From Burkholderia latens (lineage in GTDB: Bacteria; Pseudomonadota; Gammaproteobacteria; Burkholderiales; Burkholderiaceae): 64,000 nucleotides of DNA. The notes beneath the pieces are model-generated. The model was not told where the DNA came from. It saw only the letters and a list, made by a program, of their open reading frames with translations, and made no database searches. Shown here one piece after another: positions 18,818 through 27,943 of this stretch. Position 1 is the stretch's first letter. Each line of letters starts with the position of its first letter. Location of the stretch: positions 372,001 to 436,000 of the forward strand of contig NZ_CP013437.1 in assembly GCF_001718795.1 (NCBI RefSeq). The letters run 5' to 3'. Position numbers and translations under genes: made by a program.

Positions 18818-19582
18818 TCACTGCGGCGCGTCGGCCGGCTCGACGACGGGCAGCGGGCGGCTCGCGATCTTCTCGGCTTCCGCGCGCTTGAGCCCCAGCG
18901 TCTGCAGCAGCGTGGCCGCGGTGCGTTCGGGAAAGTGCTCACCGCTGAAGCCCAGCTGCGCGAGCACGTCGGCGGCCGGCGCGCCGGGCGCAACGAAATT
19001 GAGTTCCGCGGCGATCGCGGTCAGCACCGTGCCGCCGACGGACAGGAAACCGATGAACGGATCGGCCACCACGAAGCGCTGCGCGGCGATGCCGCGCTCG
19101 ATGTCGCGCAACAGCCGCTGGCCGAGGCCAAGCGTCAGCACGCGCGCCGAAAACCCCTCGCGGATCAGGAAATGGCCCCACACCGGCTCTCGCCGTGCGC
19201 GGATCAGCGTGTGCCGCACCGCAACCGCGACGACCTCGGCAGGATCGGACAAACCGTTCGCCAGGCGATCCAGCGAATCGGCGAATTCGCCGAATACCGT
19301 CTCCACGAGCGTCTCGTAGATCGCTTCCTTCGATTCGAAGTGGTTGTAGAACGACCCGAAGCCCACGTCGGCGGCCTCGGTGATCTCGTTGATGGCCACG
19401 CCTTCCATGCCTCTTTCGGCCATCAGCTTCAGCGCAGCGTCGAGCAGGCGCCCGCGGGTTTCACGCTTGCGCCGCGCGCCGCGCGGCTCGCGCTCTTCGG
19501 CGACGGGCGCGGCGACGTCGGCAGTAACGGAGGGTTCGGCGGCGGCACGTTTCGGCGTGCGCCGTTTCGGAGGGTTCGACAT
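18818..19582 (-). CDS. TetR-family repressor of the aromatic-catabolism operon
   Basis: 254 aa. The helix-turn-helix AINEITEAADVGFGSFYNHF is near residue 65. It shares most of its C-terminal half with the TetR at 8004-8744 (GLSDPAEVV, RHTLIRARRE, GLGQRLLRD, LQTLGL), so the two are recent paralogues. It is divergent from the monooxygenase across a shared promoter of the same design as the first TetR. The basic N-terminal stretch is unusually long (about 40 residues before the HTH). The inducer is unknown and may be an aromatic substrate or its CoA thioester. Confidence 0.88.
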   Translation of the reverse strand: MSNPPKRRTPKRAAAEPSVTADVAAPVAEEREPRGARRKRETRGRLLDAALKLMAERGMEGVAINEITEAADVGFGSFYNHFESKEAIYETLVETVFGEFADSLDRLANGLSDPAEVVAVAVRHTLIRARREPVWGHFLIREGFSARVLTLGLGQRLLRDIERGIAAQRFVVADPFIGFLSVGGTVLTAIAAELNFVAPGAPAADVLAQLGFSGEHFPERTAATLLQTLGLKRAEAEKIASRPLPVVEPADAPQ

Positions 19583-19609
19583 GACGGATCCGGTTCTGAG
19601 GTGCGTCGA

Positions 19610-19660
19610 AGTATAGATTCAAACGTCTACGTTGACAAAGTCATCATCTATGATTTTAAT
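19610..19660. promoter_or_regulatory. Divergent sigma-70 promoters of tetR and the monooxygenase operon
   Basis: Plus: TTGACA (19632-19637), 17-base spacer, TTTAAT (19655-19660). Minus: TTGTCA (19638-19633), 17-base spacer, TATACT (19615-19610). The -35 boxes overlap as at 8787-8837. Aligned from TTGACAA to TTTAAT the two sites share TTGACAA..T.ATCA..TATGA.TTTAAT, 23 of 29 bases. The leader to GTG 19720 is about 53 bases. Confidence 0.8.
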
Positions 19661-19719
19661 GTCATCGAACCCATCCCATCGCGTGCCACGGCCGCGATCG
19701 ACAGACGAATGGAGACAAG

Positions 19720-21405
19720 GTGGAGACATTTGAAACGACAGGCGCGCACGCCGCAGGCGACATGCCGCCATCCGATGCGCGCGGGCTGCCGTCGGCGACC
19801 GACATCCTGATCGTCGGCTTCGGGCCGGTCGGCGCCGCGCTCGCGAACCTGCTGGCAGGCCACGGCGTGAACGTCGTGGCGATCGACAAGGCGTCCGACA
19901 TCTTCATGGCACCACGGGCCATCGCACTCGACAACGACGCGCTGCGCATCCTGCAGATGGCCGGCGTCGACGAGCACGATTTCGATACGGTCGCGATTCC
20001 GTACGTCCGGATGCGCTCGCCGTCGCTCGGCGAATTCGGCCGGATCGACACGCTCGGCACGCTCGACGGCCACCCGAAACTCGTGACGTTTTACCAGCCC
20101 GACCTGGAGCGCTGCCTGCGCGCGCGACTGCGTGGCCGCGACAACGTGCACGTCGCGCTCGGCACGGCACTCGAGGGCTTCGTCGAGGAACAGGACGGCG
20201 TCGTCGCCGCGCTGCGCGACGAGCGCGGGAACACGCATTCGATACGCGCGCGCTACGTCGTCGGCGCGGACGGCGCGAGTTCGCTCGTACGCCAGTTGAT
20301 CGGCCAGCAGTTCAACGGCAAGACCTACGCCGAAGACTGGCTCATCGTCGATGCGCGTCACGTGCCGCGGCCGATCGATCATGTCGAGTTCATTTGCGAT
20401 CATCGCCGCCCGACGCCGCACATGGTCGCGCCCGGCGCGCGCGAACGCTGGGAATTCATGCTTCGTCCCGGCGAGCGCCGCGACGAGATGGAGTCCGATG
20501 CACGCATTCGCGAACTGCTCGCGCCGTGGGGCGACATCGACGACATCGCGATCGAACGCAAGGCCGTCTACCGCTTCCATGCGCGCACGGTCGACGCATT
20601 CGGCAAGGGCCGCGTGTTTCTCGCGGGAGATGCCGCGCACATCACGCCGCCGTTCGTCGGCCAGGGGCTCGTCGCGGGGCTGCGCGACGCGGCCAACCTC
20701 GGCTGGAAGCTCGCATGGGTCGTGCTCGGCCGCGCCGATCCGCGCATCCTCGATACGTATGACGCGGAGCGCCGGCCGCATGCGAAGTCGATGATCCGGC
20801 TCGCGAAATTCATGGGGCGCCTGGTGATGCCGCGCAACGCGGCGGTTGCGCTCGCGACGCACGGACTGATGCGTGCGATGCGGTGCGTGCCGGCGCTGCG
20901 CGCGCAATTCGACGAGTTGCGCATCAAGCCGAAGAACGCATTCCGCTCCGGACTGTTCGTGGGCGGCCGCTCCGGCGCCAGGCTCACCCGGGGCGCACTG
21001 CTTGCGCAAGGATGGCTGCGGGGCGCCGCCGGCGCGGCCCGGCTCAGCGACGACGTGCTCGGCAGCGGCTACACGCTGATCGGATTCGGCTGCGACCCGC
21101 GCGTCGGACTCGCGCCCGACGCGGCGGCCGCGCTCGCGCGGGCGGGCGGCACCATCGTGCGGATCGCGCATCGCGGGCAAAGACTGCATCCCGCCGGCGA
21201 CGATTGCTGGGAAGACATCGACGGCACTTTCCTTCCGGGCGTGGCGCCCGTCGGCTGGGTGGCCGTCGTGCGCCCCGACAAAACCGTCGTCCACGACGGA
21301 CCGGCGGCGCACGTGAGCCGCATCGTTTGCGACAGCCTGTCGCTGCTGGGCACCGCGCCGCGTGCGGTGCCGTCCGCCGCCGTATCTGCCATCCGACCCA
21401 CCTGA
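19720..21405 (+). CDS. FAD-dependent aromatic monooxygenase (MhpA/PheA-like)
   Basis: 561 aa flavoprotein hydroxylase that would convert a phenolic acid or similar substrate to a catechol. It has a GxGxxG dinucleotide site (LIVGFGPVGAALANLLAGHG, residues about 30-50), a DG motif (VVGADGASSLVRQ near 185) and the second FAD motif (FLAGDAAHITPPFVGQG near 300). The C-terminal thioredoxin-like domain of this hydroxylase class is present. It starts with GTG at 19720, with GGAG five bases upstream. First gene of the operon, 13 bases before the dioxygenase. Its substrate cannot be named from sequence alone. Confidence 0.88.
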   Translation: METFETTGAHAAGDMPPSDARGLPSATDILIVGFGPVGAALANLLAGHGVNVVAIDKASDIFMAPRAIALDNDALRILQMAGVDEHDFDTVAIPYVRMRSPSLGEFGRIDTLGTLDGHPKLVTFYQPDLERCLRARLRGRDNVHVALGTALEGFVEEQDGVVAALRDERGNTHSIRARYVVGADGASSLVRQLIGQQFNGKTYAEDWLIVDARHVPRPIDHVEFICDHRRPTPHMVAPGARERWEFMLRPGERRDEMESDARIRELLAPWGDIDDIAIERKAVYRFHARTVDAFGKGRVFLAGDAAHITPPFVGQGLVAGLRDAANLGWKLAWVVLGRADPRILDTYDAERRPHAKSMIRLAKFMGRLVMPRNAAVALATHGLMRAMRCVPALRAQFDELRIKPKNAFRSGLFVGGRSGARLTRGALLAQGWLRGAAGAARLSDDVLGSGYTLIGFGCDPRVGLAPDAAAALARAGGTIVRIAHRGQRLHPAGDDCWEDIDGTFLPGVAPVGWVAVVRPDKTVVHDGPAAHVSRIVCDSLSLLGTAPRAVPSAAVSAIRPT

Positions 21406-21418
21406 ACGCGCCATCGCC

Positions 21419-22489
21419 ATGAAACTGACCACCGCCCAGCCCGCCCGTCACCCGCGTCCGACGACGAAAGCCGCCACGCTCGCCTATTTGATGTTCGAGC
21501 GCCCGAACCTCGACGACGCCGAGCATTTCCTCAACGACTTCGGGCTGCGAACCGCGTTGCGCGAGCCCGAGTTGCTGCTGTTGCGCGCCACGGATACGTC
21601 GCCGTTTTGCTACGTAGTTCGCCGCGCGCGCAAGGCGGCGTTCGTCGGCTTCGGGCTCGAGGTCGAAAGCCGGTCGGACCTCCACGCGCTGACCGGCGTA
21701 CCCGGCGCATCCGGCATCGAACCGTCGGAATGGCCCGGCGGCGGCGATCGCGTCCGGCTCGTCGATCCGGCCGGCTTTCGCGTCGATGCGGTGACGGGCC
21801 GGACGCGCGTGCCGCCGCTCCCGCATCGCGCGCCGCTCGCGTTCAATTCCGTGGACATGCACCTGCGCATCAACGAGACGCAGCGGCCGCCCGCCGCGCC
21901 GCCGGAGATCGTCAGACTCGGTCACGTCGTGCTCGAGGTCGCCGATTTTCAAGCCACCTGCGCGTGGTACACGCGGCATTTCGGTTTCATCCCGAGCGAT
22001 GTCCAGGTGCTGCCCGACGGCTCGCCGGCCGTGGCGTTCATGCGGCTCGACCGGGGCGACACGCCGGCCGACCATCACACGCTCGCGCTCGCGCAGGGCT
22101 TCGTGTCCACCTACAGCCACAGTGCGTTCGAGGTGGTCGATGCCGACGCGCTCGGCATGGGACAGCGGATGCTGCGCGACAACGGCTGGACCCACGCATG
22201 GGGCATCGGACGGCACATTCTCGGCAGCCAGATCTTCGATTACTGGCAGGATCCGTGGGGCGCCAAGCACGAACACTACTGCGACGGCGACCTGTTTACC
22301 GCGGACGAGCCGACGGGCATCCATCCGGTCAGCCGCGAAGCGATGGCGCAATGGGGGCCCGTCATGCCGCGCAGCTTCACGAAGCCGCGTTTCACGCCGT
22401 CCAGCGTCGCGGCACTGTTGCGCAATCTGCGCCGCAGCCCCGATCTGACGCTGAGCAAGCTCGTCACGCTCGCGAAGCTGTTCGCCTGA
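21419..22489 (+). CDS. Type I extradiol ring-cleavage dioxygenase (VOC family)
   Basis: 356 aa with two vicinal-oxygen-chelate domains, as in 2,3-dihydroxybiphenyl 1,2-dioxygenases. Metal ligands of the active C-terminal domain are recognisable as His in RLGHVVLEV (about residue 166), His in TYSHSAFEV (about 233) and Glu in AKHEHYCDGD (about 284). It would cleave the catechol made by the upstream monooxygenase. ATG 21419 sits 13 bases after the upstream stop. Substrate unassigned. Confidence 0.86.
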   Translation: MKLTTAQPARHPRPTTKAATLAYLMFERPNLDDAEHFLNDFGLRTALREPELLLLRATDTSPFCYVVRRARKAAFVGFGLEVESRSDLHALTGVPGASGIEPSEWPGGGDRVRLVDPAGFRVDAVTGRTRVPPLPHRAPLAFNSVDMHLRINETQRPPAAPPEIVRLGHVVLEVADFQATCAWYTRHFGFIPSDVQVLPDGSPAVAFMRLDRGDTPADHHTLALAQGFVSTYSHSAFEVVDADALGMGQRMLRDNGWTHAWGIGRHILGSQIFDYWQDPWGAKHEHYCDGDLFTADEPTGIHPVSREAMAQWGPVMPRSFTKPRFTPSSVAALLRNLRRSPDLTLSKLVTLAKLFA

Positions 22490-22521
22490 TTTCACCGTTT
22501 ACCGATTCACGAGAGACAACC

Positions 22522-23478
22522 ATGCCACTGCACGTCCTGCACTTCCGGCACCGCGGCCGCGCCCAATGGGGCGTCGTCGCCAACGGCGCCGTCACGCCGA
22601 TTCCCGGCGAATTCGCCACCACCGCGAGCTTCCTCGCCGCGAACCCGGTTGAACGGCTCGCGATGATCGACGGCCCGACCATTCCCGAAGCGGACGTGCA
22701 GTGGCTCCCGCCCGTGACCGCCAACCAGCAGTTCGTCTGCCAGGGTGCGAACTACCGGCGGCACATGATCGAGTCGGGCATGGACCCGGACGCGAAGCAG
22801 TTCAACATGATCTTCACGAAAGCGCCGAGCTGCATCGTCGCGGCCGATTCGCGCGTCGTGAAGCCGCGCCACGTGCGTTTTCTCGACTACGAGATCGAGC
22901 TGGGACTCGTGCTCAAGCGCGACATCACCCGCCATCAACCGGTGACCGACGCCAATCTGCACGAATACGTCGCGGGTATCGCGATCGTCAACGACTACTC
23001 CGCGCGCGACGTGCAGATCCCGCAAATGCAGTTCTACAAAGGCAAGAGCTTCCGCACGTTCGGGCCGGTCGGCCCGTATCTGTGCCTGCTCGAGCGGCAC
23101 GATTTCCCGAAGCTGAAGACGCTCGAACTGACGTTGTCCGTCAACGGCACCGTCCGTCAGCAGGATTCGACGGCGAATCTCGTGTACGGCCCGGCCGAAA
23201 CGCTCACGGAACTGTCGGGCGTGCACGATCTCGGCGCGGGCGACCTGCTCGCCACCGGCACGCCGGCCGGTTGCGCGCTCAGCATCCCGTCGCCGGCCAA
23301 GCAGCGCGTCGTCGCGCTGTTCCCCGAATCGGTCAAGTGGAAAATGTTCATGAAGGTGCAGGCGCACCGCACGCAATACCTGAAAGCCGGCGACATCGTC
23401 GAGGCCCGGATTGCGAGCCCGGACGGAACGATCGACCTGGGCGTGCAGCGCAACGAGATCATGGACGAAGCGGCATGA
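22522..23478 (+). CDS. Fumarylacetoacetate hydrolase family protein
   Basis: 318 aa. The FAH fold is recognised from DYEIELGLVLKRDI (acidic metal ligands near residue 120), VNDYSARDVQ (near 158) and the terminal GDIVEARI segment. Expected to hydrolyse the C-C bond of the ring-cleavage product or act as an isomerase/decarboxylase of the same fold. GAGAG lies just upstream of ATG 22522. It overlaps the ligase start as ATGA. It completes a hydroxylate-cleave-hydrolyse series. Confidence 0.87.
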   Translation: MPLHVLHFRHRGRAQWGVVANGAVTPIPGEFATTASFLAANPVERLAMIDGPTIPEADVQWLPPVTANQQFVCQGANYRRHMIESGMDPDAKQFNMIFTKAPSCIVAADSRVVKPRHVRFLDYEIELGLVLKRDITRHQPVTDANLHEYVAGIAIVNDYSARDVQIPQMQFYKGKSFRTFGPVGPYLCLLERHDFPKLKTLELTLSVNGTVRQQDSTANLVYGPAETLTELSGVHDLGAGDLLATGTPAGCALSIPSPAKQRVVALFPESVKWKMFMKVQAHRTQYLKAGDIVEARIASPDGTIDLGVQRNEIMDEAA

Positions 23479-25427
23479 ACGGCATCGCGACCCGCCACGA
23501 TGTGGCCGCCATCGACGCGTGCGGCATGCCGCCCGACCTGCCGGCCAGCACCTACGCGATGATCCGCGCGGGGGCCGACATCGATCCGTGCGCCCCGGCA
23601 TTGTCGTTCTTCGCCGACGCGCGCACGCACCGCGACGTGCGGCGCTGGACCTATCGCGAGCTGCTGCGCGACATCACCCGCACCGCGAATCTGTTCGTGC
23701 GGCTCGGCGTGCGCGCCGACTCGGTGATCGCCTACGTGCTGCCCAATCTTCCCGAAACGCACTTCGTGATCTGGGGCGGCCAGGCGGCGGGCATCGTGTG
23801 CGCGATCAACCCGCTGCTCGACGCGCGCGCGATCGCCGACTTGCTGAACGCATCGCGCGCGTCCGTGCTGGTCACGCTCGGGCCGTGTCCGGGGTTCGAT
23901 CTCTGGGAGAAAGTGTCGAGCATCGTCGACGACGTCGAATCGCTCGCACATCTCGTTCAGGTGAATCCGGCGCGGGATGCGCGCGGCGGGCCGGGGAACG
24001 CTTCGGGCGCGCCCGCGTCGGCCGGTTCCGCCGGCGCGGCTATGGACGCGGCGCACGGCCGGTCGCGCATCGCGCTTCACGACTTCGACGCGGCGATCGC
24101 GTGCGAGTCGGGCACGGCGCTCGCGCAGCCCCGTACGTTCGCACCCGGCGACATGTCGTCGTTCTTCTGTACCGGCGGCACGACCGGTCTGCCGAAGATC
24201 GCGATGCGCAGTCACGGCAACGAAGTGGCGAATGCGTGGAGCGCCGCGCGATTTCTCGGCGACAGCATCGGCCCCGGCAAGACCATATTTTGCGGGCTGC
24301 CCCTCTTTCATGTGAACGCGGCGATGGTAACGGGGCTGCTGCCGTTCTCGCGCGGCGCGCACGTCGTGCTCGGTACGCCGCAAGGCTATCGCGGGGAAGG
24401 CGTCATCGGGCGATTCTGGGAGATCGTCGCGCACCATCGCATCAACTTCTTCAGTGCCGTCCCCACGCTGTACGCAGCGCTGCTCGACGTGCCGGTCGGC
24501 GACCATGCGATCGGCTCGCTCGAATACGGGCTGTGCGGTGCGGCGCCGCTGCCGGTCGAAGTATTGCGCGCGTTTCAGGAAAAGACGGGCATCCGCATTC
24601 TCGAAGGCTACGGCCTTACGGAAGCCACCTGCGTGAGCAGCGTCAATCCGCCGCTCGGCGAGCGCCGCGCCGGATCGATCGGACTGAGCGTGCCGCTCCA
24701 GACAATGAAGACCGTCGTGCTCGACGCCGCGGGACGCTACCTGCGCGACTGCGCGGCCGGCGGGGAAGGCTCGATCGTCATCGCCGGGCCGAACGTATTC
24801 GCCGGCTATACCGATGCCGCGCTGAACGAGCGTCTGTGGATCGATCTCGGCGACGGCAGACGCTGGCTCGACACCGGCGACCTCGGCCGCCAGGATGCCG
24901 ACGGTTACTTTTGGCTGACGGGCCGGAGGAAGGACCTGATCATCCGCGGCGGCCACAACATCGACCCGGCGACCATCGAGGAGCCGCTGCATCGGCATCC
25001 GGCGGTGCAGCTGGCCGCAGCGATCGGCCGCCCCGACGCACACGCGGGCGAAGTGCCGATGGCCTACGTCCAGCTGAAACCCGGCGCACGGGCATCGGAG
25101 CAGGAACTGGAAGCGTTCGCGCGGCAACACATCGCCGAGCGCGCCGCGCAGCCAAAGCAGATTCGCATCGTCGACGCGATTCCGCTCACCGGTGTCGGCA
25201 AGATCTTCAAGCCCGAGCTCAAGCGCCGCGAAACCGGCGACGCACTGAGCGTCGCGCTTGCGGAAAACGGCGTGGCCGGCGCATCGGTCGACGTCCAGAC
25301 CGGCGGCTCGGGCGGCATGACGGTGGTGGTCACGCTGCGCGACGCGCAGTTCGAGGCGGCGGCACACGCGGTGCTCGGTCGCTATCCGTTCACGTTCACG
25401 GTCGACGTCCAGCCGCAGGCGCACTGA
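23475..25427 (+). CDS. Acyl-CoA/aryl-CoA synthetase (AMP-binding)
   Basis: 650 aa ANL-family ligase that forms a CoA thioester through an acyl-adenylate. Motifs: SFFCTGGTTGLPKIA (A3, about residue 228), EGYGLTEATC (A5, about 380), DTGDLGRQDADGYFWLTGR (A7/A8, about 465) and GVGKIFKPELK near 575 with the catalytic Lys. It is longer than the usual 540-560 because of a Gly/Ala-rich insert at about 170-190 and a tail of about 70 residues after the A10 motif. It may activate the side-chain acid of the aromatic substrate or a product of ring fission. Confidence 0.87.
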   Translation: MNGIATRHDVAAIDACGMPPDLPASTYAMIRAGADIDPCAPALSFFADARTHRDVRRWTYRELLRDITRTANLFVRLGVRADSVIAYVLPNLPETHFVIWGGQAAGIVCAINPLLDARAIADLLNASRASVLVTLGPCPGFDLWEKVSSIVDDVESLAHLVQVNPARDARGGPGNASGAPASAGSAGAAMDAAHGRSRIALHDFDAAIACESGTALAQPRTFAPGDMSSFFCTGGTTGLPKIAMRSHGNEVANAWSAARFLGDSIGPGKTIFCGLPLFHVNAAMVTGLLPFSRGAHVVLGTPQGYRGEGVIGRFWEIVAHHRINFFSAVPTLYAALLDVPVGDHAIGSLEYGLCGAAPLPVEVLRAFQEKTGIRILEGYGLTEATCVSSVNPPLGERRAGSIGLSVPLQTMKTVVLDAAGRYLRDCAAGGEGSIVIAGPNVFAGYTDAALNERLWIDLGDGRRWLDTGDLGRQDADGYFWLTGRRKDLIIRGGHNIDPATIEEPLHRHPAVQLAAAIGRPDAHAGEVPMAYVQLKPGARASEQELEAFARQHIAERAAQPKQIRIVDAIPLTGVGKIFKPELKRRETGDALSVALAENGVAGASVDVQTGGSGGMTVVVTLRDAQFEAAAHAVLGRYPFTFTVDVQPQAH

Positions 25428-25619
25428 CGCGGGCGGGCGCCGCACCCGCCTCACCGGCGGGCGTGCATCGGTTTCGATGCTGCCCGCGCACGCACCATAT
25501 ATATCGTTGTGCGAATTATTCAGACGAAACATGCAATGGCGCACCGACCCATTCCCCTGTATCGGGAACGGCCGGTCCGTCGATCACGGGAACTATCCGT
25601 CGGACAATCAGGAGGAGAC

Positions 25620-26366
25620 ATGTGGAACGGCAAACGTACGACCCGCGCACTCGGCATGGCGACCGCCGTCGGGATCGGCATCGCGTCGCTCGCCGGCGAC
25701 GCGCGCGCACAGGCGGCAGGCAGCGTGTCGCTCGGCGCCGGGTGGCTGCACATCATGCCGCAAAGCGGCTCCGGCGACCTGTTCGTGCAGAGCGTGGCCG
25801 GCGCGCCGGTGAATCGCGCGCTGCCCGATACGGGCGGCCACGTGGCGACGTCCAATGCGTTCAGCCTCATGGCGGAGTACCAGTTCACCGATCATGTCGG
25901 CATAGCGTTCCTCGCCGGCACGCCGTTCACCAGCGACCTGGTCGGCGACCGGTCGTTCGCCGGCTACGGCGTGCTCGGTCAGGCAAAGCCGCTCGCGCCG
26001 GTGCTCGCGCTGCGCTATCACTTTCTCGCCGCCGACGCCCGTTTCCGGCCGTTCGTCGGTCTGGGCGTGAATTACACGTGGTACGTCGACACGCACATCA
26101 CCAATAAACAGTTTCTCGACGGATCGTGCGGCCCGGGCTGCACGACCCGGTCGTCGCTCAGTGCGTCATGGAATCCGACATTCGAAGCAGGCTTCAATGT
26201 CGCGCTGGGCAAGCACCTCGGCCTCAACGTGTCTGCGATGTACATCCCGATGTCGACCACGCTGACCACCGACGCGACAAACGCGGCGGGAACGCATGAC
26301 GTGACGACACTGCACGTGCACACGAATCCGCTCATCACGCACGTGGATCTCGTCTATTCGTTCTAG
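25620..26366 (+). CDS. ompW: OmpW-family outer-membrane protein
   Basis: 248 aa. A signal peptide (to about DARAQA, residue 29) is followed by an eight-strand barrel of OmpW type, with FSLMAEYQFTDHVGIAFLAGTPF near residue 80, ALRYHF near 135 and the terminal VDLVYSF. AGGAGGAG just before ATG 25620 is a near-perfect ribosome binding site. A 192-base gap after the ligase suggests its own promoter. OmpW proteins carry small hydrophobic molecules inward, so uptake of the operon's aromatic substrate is plausible. Confidence 0.9.
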   Translation: MWNGKRTTRALGMATAVGIGIASLAGDARAQAAGSVSLGAGWLHIMPQSGSGDLFVQSVAGAPVNRALPDTGGHVATSNAFSLMAEYQFTDHVGIAFLAGTPFTSDLVGDRSFAGYGVLGQAKPLAPVLALRYHFLAADARFRPFVGLGVNYTWYVDTHITNKQFLDGSCGPGCTTRSSLSASWNPTFEAGFNVALGKHLGLNVSAMYIPMSTTLTTDATNAAGTHDVTTLHVHTNPLITHVDLVYSF

Positions 26367-26393
26367 TCGCCGGGGTCGAGCCGTTGCTTCGCG

Positions 26394-26416
26394 CGGCGCG
26401 GCGGTGCGCCGCGCCG
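26394..26416 (+). terminator. GC hairpin after ompW
   Basis: A 10-bp stem with a GTG loop: CGGCGCGGCG (26394-26403) and CGCCGCGCCG (26407-26416), 28 bases after the ompW stop. No U-run follows, so intrinsic termination is uncertain. Confidence 0.45.
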
Positions 26417-26448
26417 GTCGTTACCACCGCATGAGAGATACACACGAT

Positions 26449-27015
26449 ATGGAACCCGCCCGCCTTACCCGTGCCCAACGCCGGCTCGGCACGCGCGAAC
26501 GTCTCGTCGCTGCCGCGCGCGATTGCTTCGTCGCGCAAGGCTTCGCAGATACGACCGTCGAGCATATCGTCGAGCGGGCAGGTTACACACGCGGCGCGTT
26601 CTATGCGAACTTCAAGCATAAGCGCGAGTTGCTGGTTGAAATCCTGCGCCGCGACCGCCCGCAGTTGCTGGCCTGGATGCGGCCATGCGCGATGGACGAT
26701 TGGCGTTTCCGCGCCGCCGATGCCGCGCAGATCGCCGCCGAATGGGAGTGCTTCCCGCTGTGGGTCGAGGTGCACCTGCACGCGCTGCGCGATGCGGCGA
26801 CACGAGAGATGGTCGACACACTGCACGCGGAGCCGGCGCCGCCGGCCGCGGCAAGCGGTGCAGCGGATTTCGCGGAGCGCACGCCGTCGCCGGCGACGTG
26901 GGCGACCTTGCTCGGCGTTGCGTTGCTGCGTGCCGGTGCGCAGCACGCACTGCGCGGCGAGCCGGTGCAGGACGCGGCGCCGGAAGTGCCGTCCGGAGAT
27001 GCGGGACGGCTATAA
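26449..27015 (+). CDS. TetR/AcrR-family regulator
   Basis: 188 aa with a clear N-terminal TetR domain (RERLVAAARDCFVAQGF; TTVEHIVERAGYTRGAFYAN near residue 45). It is not closely related to the other two TetR proteins here. ATG 26449 is preferred over 26431 because of GAGAG upstream, but both are in frame. It is followed by the response regulator after 32 bases, and TATAAT overlaps its stop codon (27011-27016), a possible -10 box for the next gene. Target unknown: ompW upstream or the two-component genes downstream are candidates. Confidence 0.82.
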   Translation: MEPARLTRAQRRLGTRERLVAAARDCFVAQGFADTTVEHIVERAGYTRGAFYANFKHKRELLVEILRRDRPQLLAWMRPCAMDDWRFRAADAAQIAAEWECFPLWVEVHLHALRDAATREMVDTLHAEPAPPAAASGAADFAERTPSPATWATLLGVALLRAGAQHALRGEPVQDAAPEVPSGDAGRL

Positions 27016-27047
27016 TTCAAGCCGTTCCCCCGACGAATATCCGCGCA

Positions 27048-27809
27048 ATGACGGACGCCAATCTTCCTCACGTGCTGGTGGTCGACGACGATCCGGCGAT
27101 CCGCGAACTGTTGTCCGGCTATCTGTCCGACAACGATATCCGCGTGACGGTTGCCGCTTGCGGCCAGGATATGGCCCAAGCGCTGGAATCATTTGCAATC
27201 GATCTCGTGATTCTCGACCTGCGCATGCCGGGCGAAGACGGCGTCCAGATCGCCCGCGAGTTGCGCACGCGCTCGAACCTGCCGATCTTCATCGTCTCGG
27301 GAAAACGCGACGAAGCCGACCGCGTGATGGCGCTGGAGCTCGGCGCCGACGACTACCTGACCAAGCCGTTCAGCAATCGCGAACTGCTTGCGCGCGTCCG
27401 CGCCTTGCTCAGACGGGCCGGGGCGACGGCCCCCGCCACCGGGCGTGCCAACGACGCACGCGCATACCGGTTCAGCGGCTGGGAACTGAACGTTGGCACG
27501 CGGCGGCTCACCGATCCGGCGGGCACGCCGGTCGAGCTTACCAACGGCGAATTCTGTCTGCTCAATGCATTTCTGGCGGCGCCCGGGCGCGTGCTGTCCC
27601 GCGACCAGCTGCTCGAGTCCAGCCGGCTGTACGACGACGTGTACGACCGTTCGATCGACGTCCAGATCCTGCGCTTGCGCCGCAAGATCGAGCCTGACCC
27701 GTCGCATCCGGTCTTCATTCGTACCGTGCGCGGCGCGGGCTACGTGCTCGACGTGCCGGTCACCCGGTTGAGCGCGGCGGGCGGATGGACGAACGGAACG
27801 CCGGTGTGA
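27048..27809 (+). CDS. OmpR-family response regulator
   Basis: 253 aa. The receiver domain has the acidic pocket VDDDPAIRE, a phospho-acceptor Asp in LVILDLRMPG (about residue 58) and Lys in DDYLTKPF (about 106). The C-terminal winged helix has VELTNGEFCLLNAFL and RTVRGAGYVLDVPV. It pairs with the hybrid kinase 134 bases downstream. The cytochrome bd operon next to them is the obvious candidate target, though no direct sign of this was seen. Confidence 0.92.
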   Translation: MTDANLPHVLVVDDDPAIRELLSGYLSDNDIRVTVAACGQDMAQALESFAIDLVILDLRMPGEDGVQIARELRTRSNLPIFIVSGKRDEADRVMALELGADDYLTKPFSNRELLARVRALLRRAGATAPATGRANDARAYRFSGWELNVGTRRLTDPAGTPVELTNGEFCLLNAFLAAPGRVLSRDQLLESSRLYDDVYDRSIDVQILRLRRKIEPDPSHPVFIRTVRGAGYVLDVPVTRLSAAGGWTNGTPV

Positions 27810-27943
27810 GCGGGCACCTGCCGCGTGCGCGCACGGCCCGCGACGCAAGTAGCGCGACGCGATTGCCGACGCAGCGCGCAAGCCGCGCGGCTCGAGCGGC
27901 ATCCGCGCGTGTCGCCGGACTGCCGCAGCAGGACTGAACGTCG

